DNA of 33,595 bases from Lachnospiraceae bacterium (GTDB lineage Bacteria > Bacillota > Clostridia > Lachnospirales > Lachnospiraceae): the NCBI GenBank assembly GCA_017526985.1, contig JAFXQR010000129.1:1-33595 (forward strand). The letters are read 5' to 3'. Positions within the stretch are counted from its first letter, which is position 1. Each line of letters opens with the position of its first letter. The position numbers and the translations under genes are program-made. Shown piece by piece: positions 32,967 to 33,595 of this stretch. Below the pieces are notes generated by a model. The model worked only from the letters and a program-made list of their open reading frames with translations, had not been told where the DNA came from and did no database searches.

Positions 32967-33595
32967 TTATTTCTCCTTTGCGTTCTCCACAACAAAGTCC
33001 AGAGCCTTCTGGATCTCGATATCCTTCCGCATCATCTTCTCATCCTGCGGGCGGATCATACCCTTGATGTTTTCCACGTCAAGCTTGTACTGTTCAGCCA
33101 TCTCGGTCAGTTCCTTCTCATAGTCCTCATCGCTTGCCACGATGCCCTCTGCCTTTGCTACTGCTTCCAGTACCAGACGGGACTTGATGCGCTTCTCAAT
33201 GCCCGGGCGGGAATTCTCTGCCATCTTCTCGCGATCCAGACCTGTGAACATAAAGTACTGGTCCAGAGACAGGCCCTGGCGGCGCAGCTGCTGCGCATAC
33301 TCATCGATGGACTGCTCTACCTGGGATTTGATCATTGCTTCCGGGATATCCATCTCAGCGCCCTCGATCAGCTTCTCCAGAACATCACTTTCTTTCTTAT
33401 TCTTAGCAGCTTCCGCTTTTCTTGTGGTCAGCTTCTCACGTACATCTGCCTTGTACTCATCTACGGTATCAAAGCCCTTATCACCTGCAAACTCCTCATC
33501 CAGTTCCGGAGTCTGCTTCTCTTTTACTTCGTGTACCTTGCACTTGAATAGGGCAGCCTTGCCCTTCAGGTTTTCTGCATGGTAATCCTCCGGGA
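32967..33595 (-). CDS. tig: Trigger factor, C-terminal part (cut by window edge)
   Basis: Ribosome-associated chaperone and peptidyl-prolyl isomerase. The frame is open from the window edge for 208 codons. The first visible residues (PEDYHAENLKGKAALFKCKV) are the end of the FKBP-type isomerase domain, then HEVKEKQTPELDEEFA leads into the helical C-terminal arm domain. Family pattern MDIPEAMIKSQVEQ is present. The N-terminal ribosome-binding domain lies outside the window. First gene of the tig-clpP-clpX block. Confidence 0.95.
   Translation of the reverse strand, partial: PEDYHAENLKGKAALFKCKVHEVKEKQTPELDEEFAGDKGFDTVDEYKADVREKLTTRKAEAAKNKKESDVLEKLIEGAEMDIPEAMIKSQVEQSIDEYAQQLRRQGLSLDQYFMFTGLDREKMAENSRPGIEKRIKSRLVLEAVAKAEGIVASDEDYEKELTEMAEQYKLDVENIKGMIRPQDEKMMRKDIEIQKALDFVVENAKEK

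Overview
The window reads as one contiguous chromosomal stretch from a member of the Clostridia, most likely family Lachnospiraceae. This rests on the gene order tig-clpP-clpX-lon-engB, a bacterial glutaminyl-tRNA synthetase, several small families I associate with that group (DUF6062-, DUF6106- and DUF2225-like proteins), strong AGGAGG-type ribosome binding sites and TTGACA/TATAAT-type promoters. Genus cannot be told from the sequence. Almost every gene is on the minus strand; only a DUF6062-like gene and a small acidic protein are on the plus strand. I see no insertion sequence, prophage, CRISPR array or rRNA.

Read from right to left, in the direction of minus-strand transcription, the layout is as follows. 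(1) 33595-27868 is a proteostasis block: trigger factor (cut by the window edge), ClpP, ClpX, Lon and the ribosome-assembly GTPase EngB. (2) 27768-24108 holds a DHH phosphoesterase, GlnRS and a DUF2225 protein. (3) 24038-22847 is a divergent pair: an acidic membrane-anchored helical protein and a TetR regulator. (4) 22760-20297 holds homoserine dehydrogenase and aspartate kinase, for threonine/methionine/lysine supply. (5) 20296-19550 has no convincing gene; it carries a promoter, several stem-loops and a 19-bp inverted repeat, and is my best candidate for an unannotated structured RNA. (6) 19549-17536 holds a membrane-anchored GH3-fold protein that has lost its catalytic residues, tRNA-Gly(GCC), and an HPr-like protein with Asp in place of the phosphorylatable His. 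(7) 17232-13189 holds an exported SH3/3D-domain protein, a lipid kinase and a beta-CASP metallo-beta-lactamase nuclease. (8) 13111-10147 holds the DUF6062 gene on plus, with a small membrane protein and IMP dehydrogenase on minus. (9) 10075-5625 holds a VTC-domain/DUF4956 pair, then serine acetyltransferase (own promoter and a structured leader) translationally coupled to a CapD-type nucleotide-sugar dehydratase. (10) 5516-1625 is a five-gene operon, followed by a GGDEF diguanylate cyclase.

The five-gene operon is the most system-like part of the window. It encodes a double RanBP2-type zinc-finger protein, an AdoMet-decarboxylase homologue, a DUF4178 membrane protein, a DUF350 four-helix membrane protein and a spermidine-synthase domain fused to a membrane domain. 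The genes are 12-69 bp apart and share one likely promoter. The two enzyme homologues suggest aminopropyl-transfer (polyamine-like) chemistry at the membrane, and the other three look like membrane or zinc-binding partners. The decarboxylase homologue has Thr where the self-cleaving Glu-Ser bond normally lies, so its activity is open to question.

Three proteins (the GH3 protein, the HPr-like protein and the SpeD homologue) keep their fold but have changed key catalytic residues. Functions are inferred from motifs read by eye, and no database search was possible.
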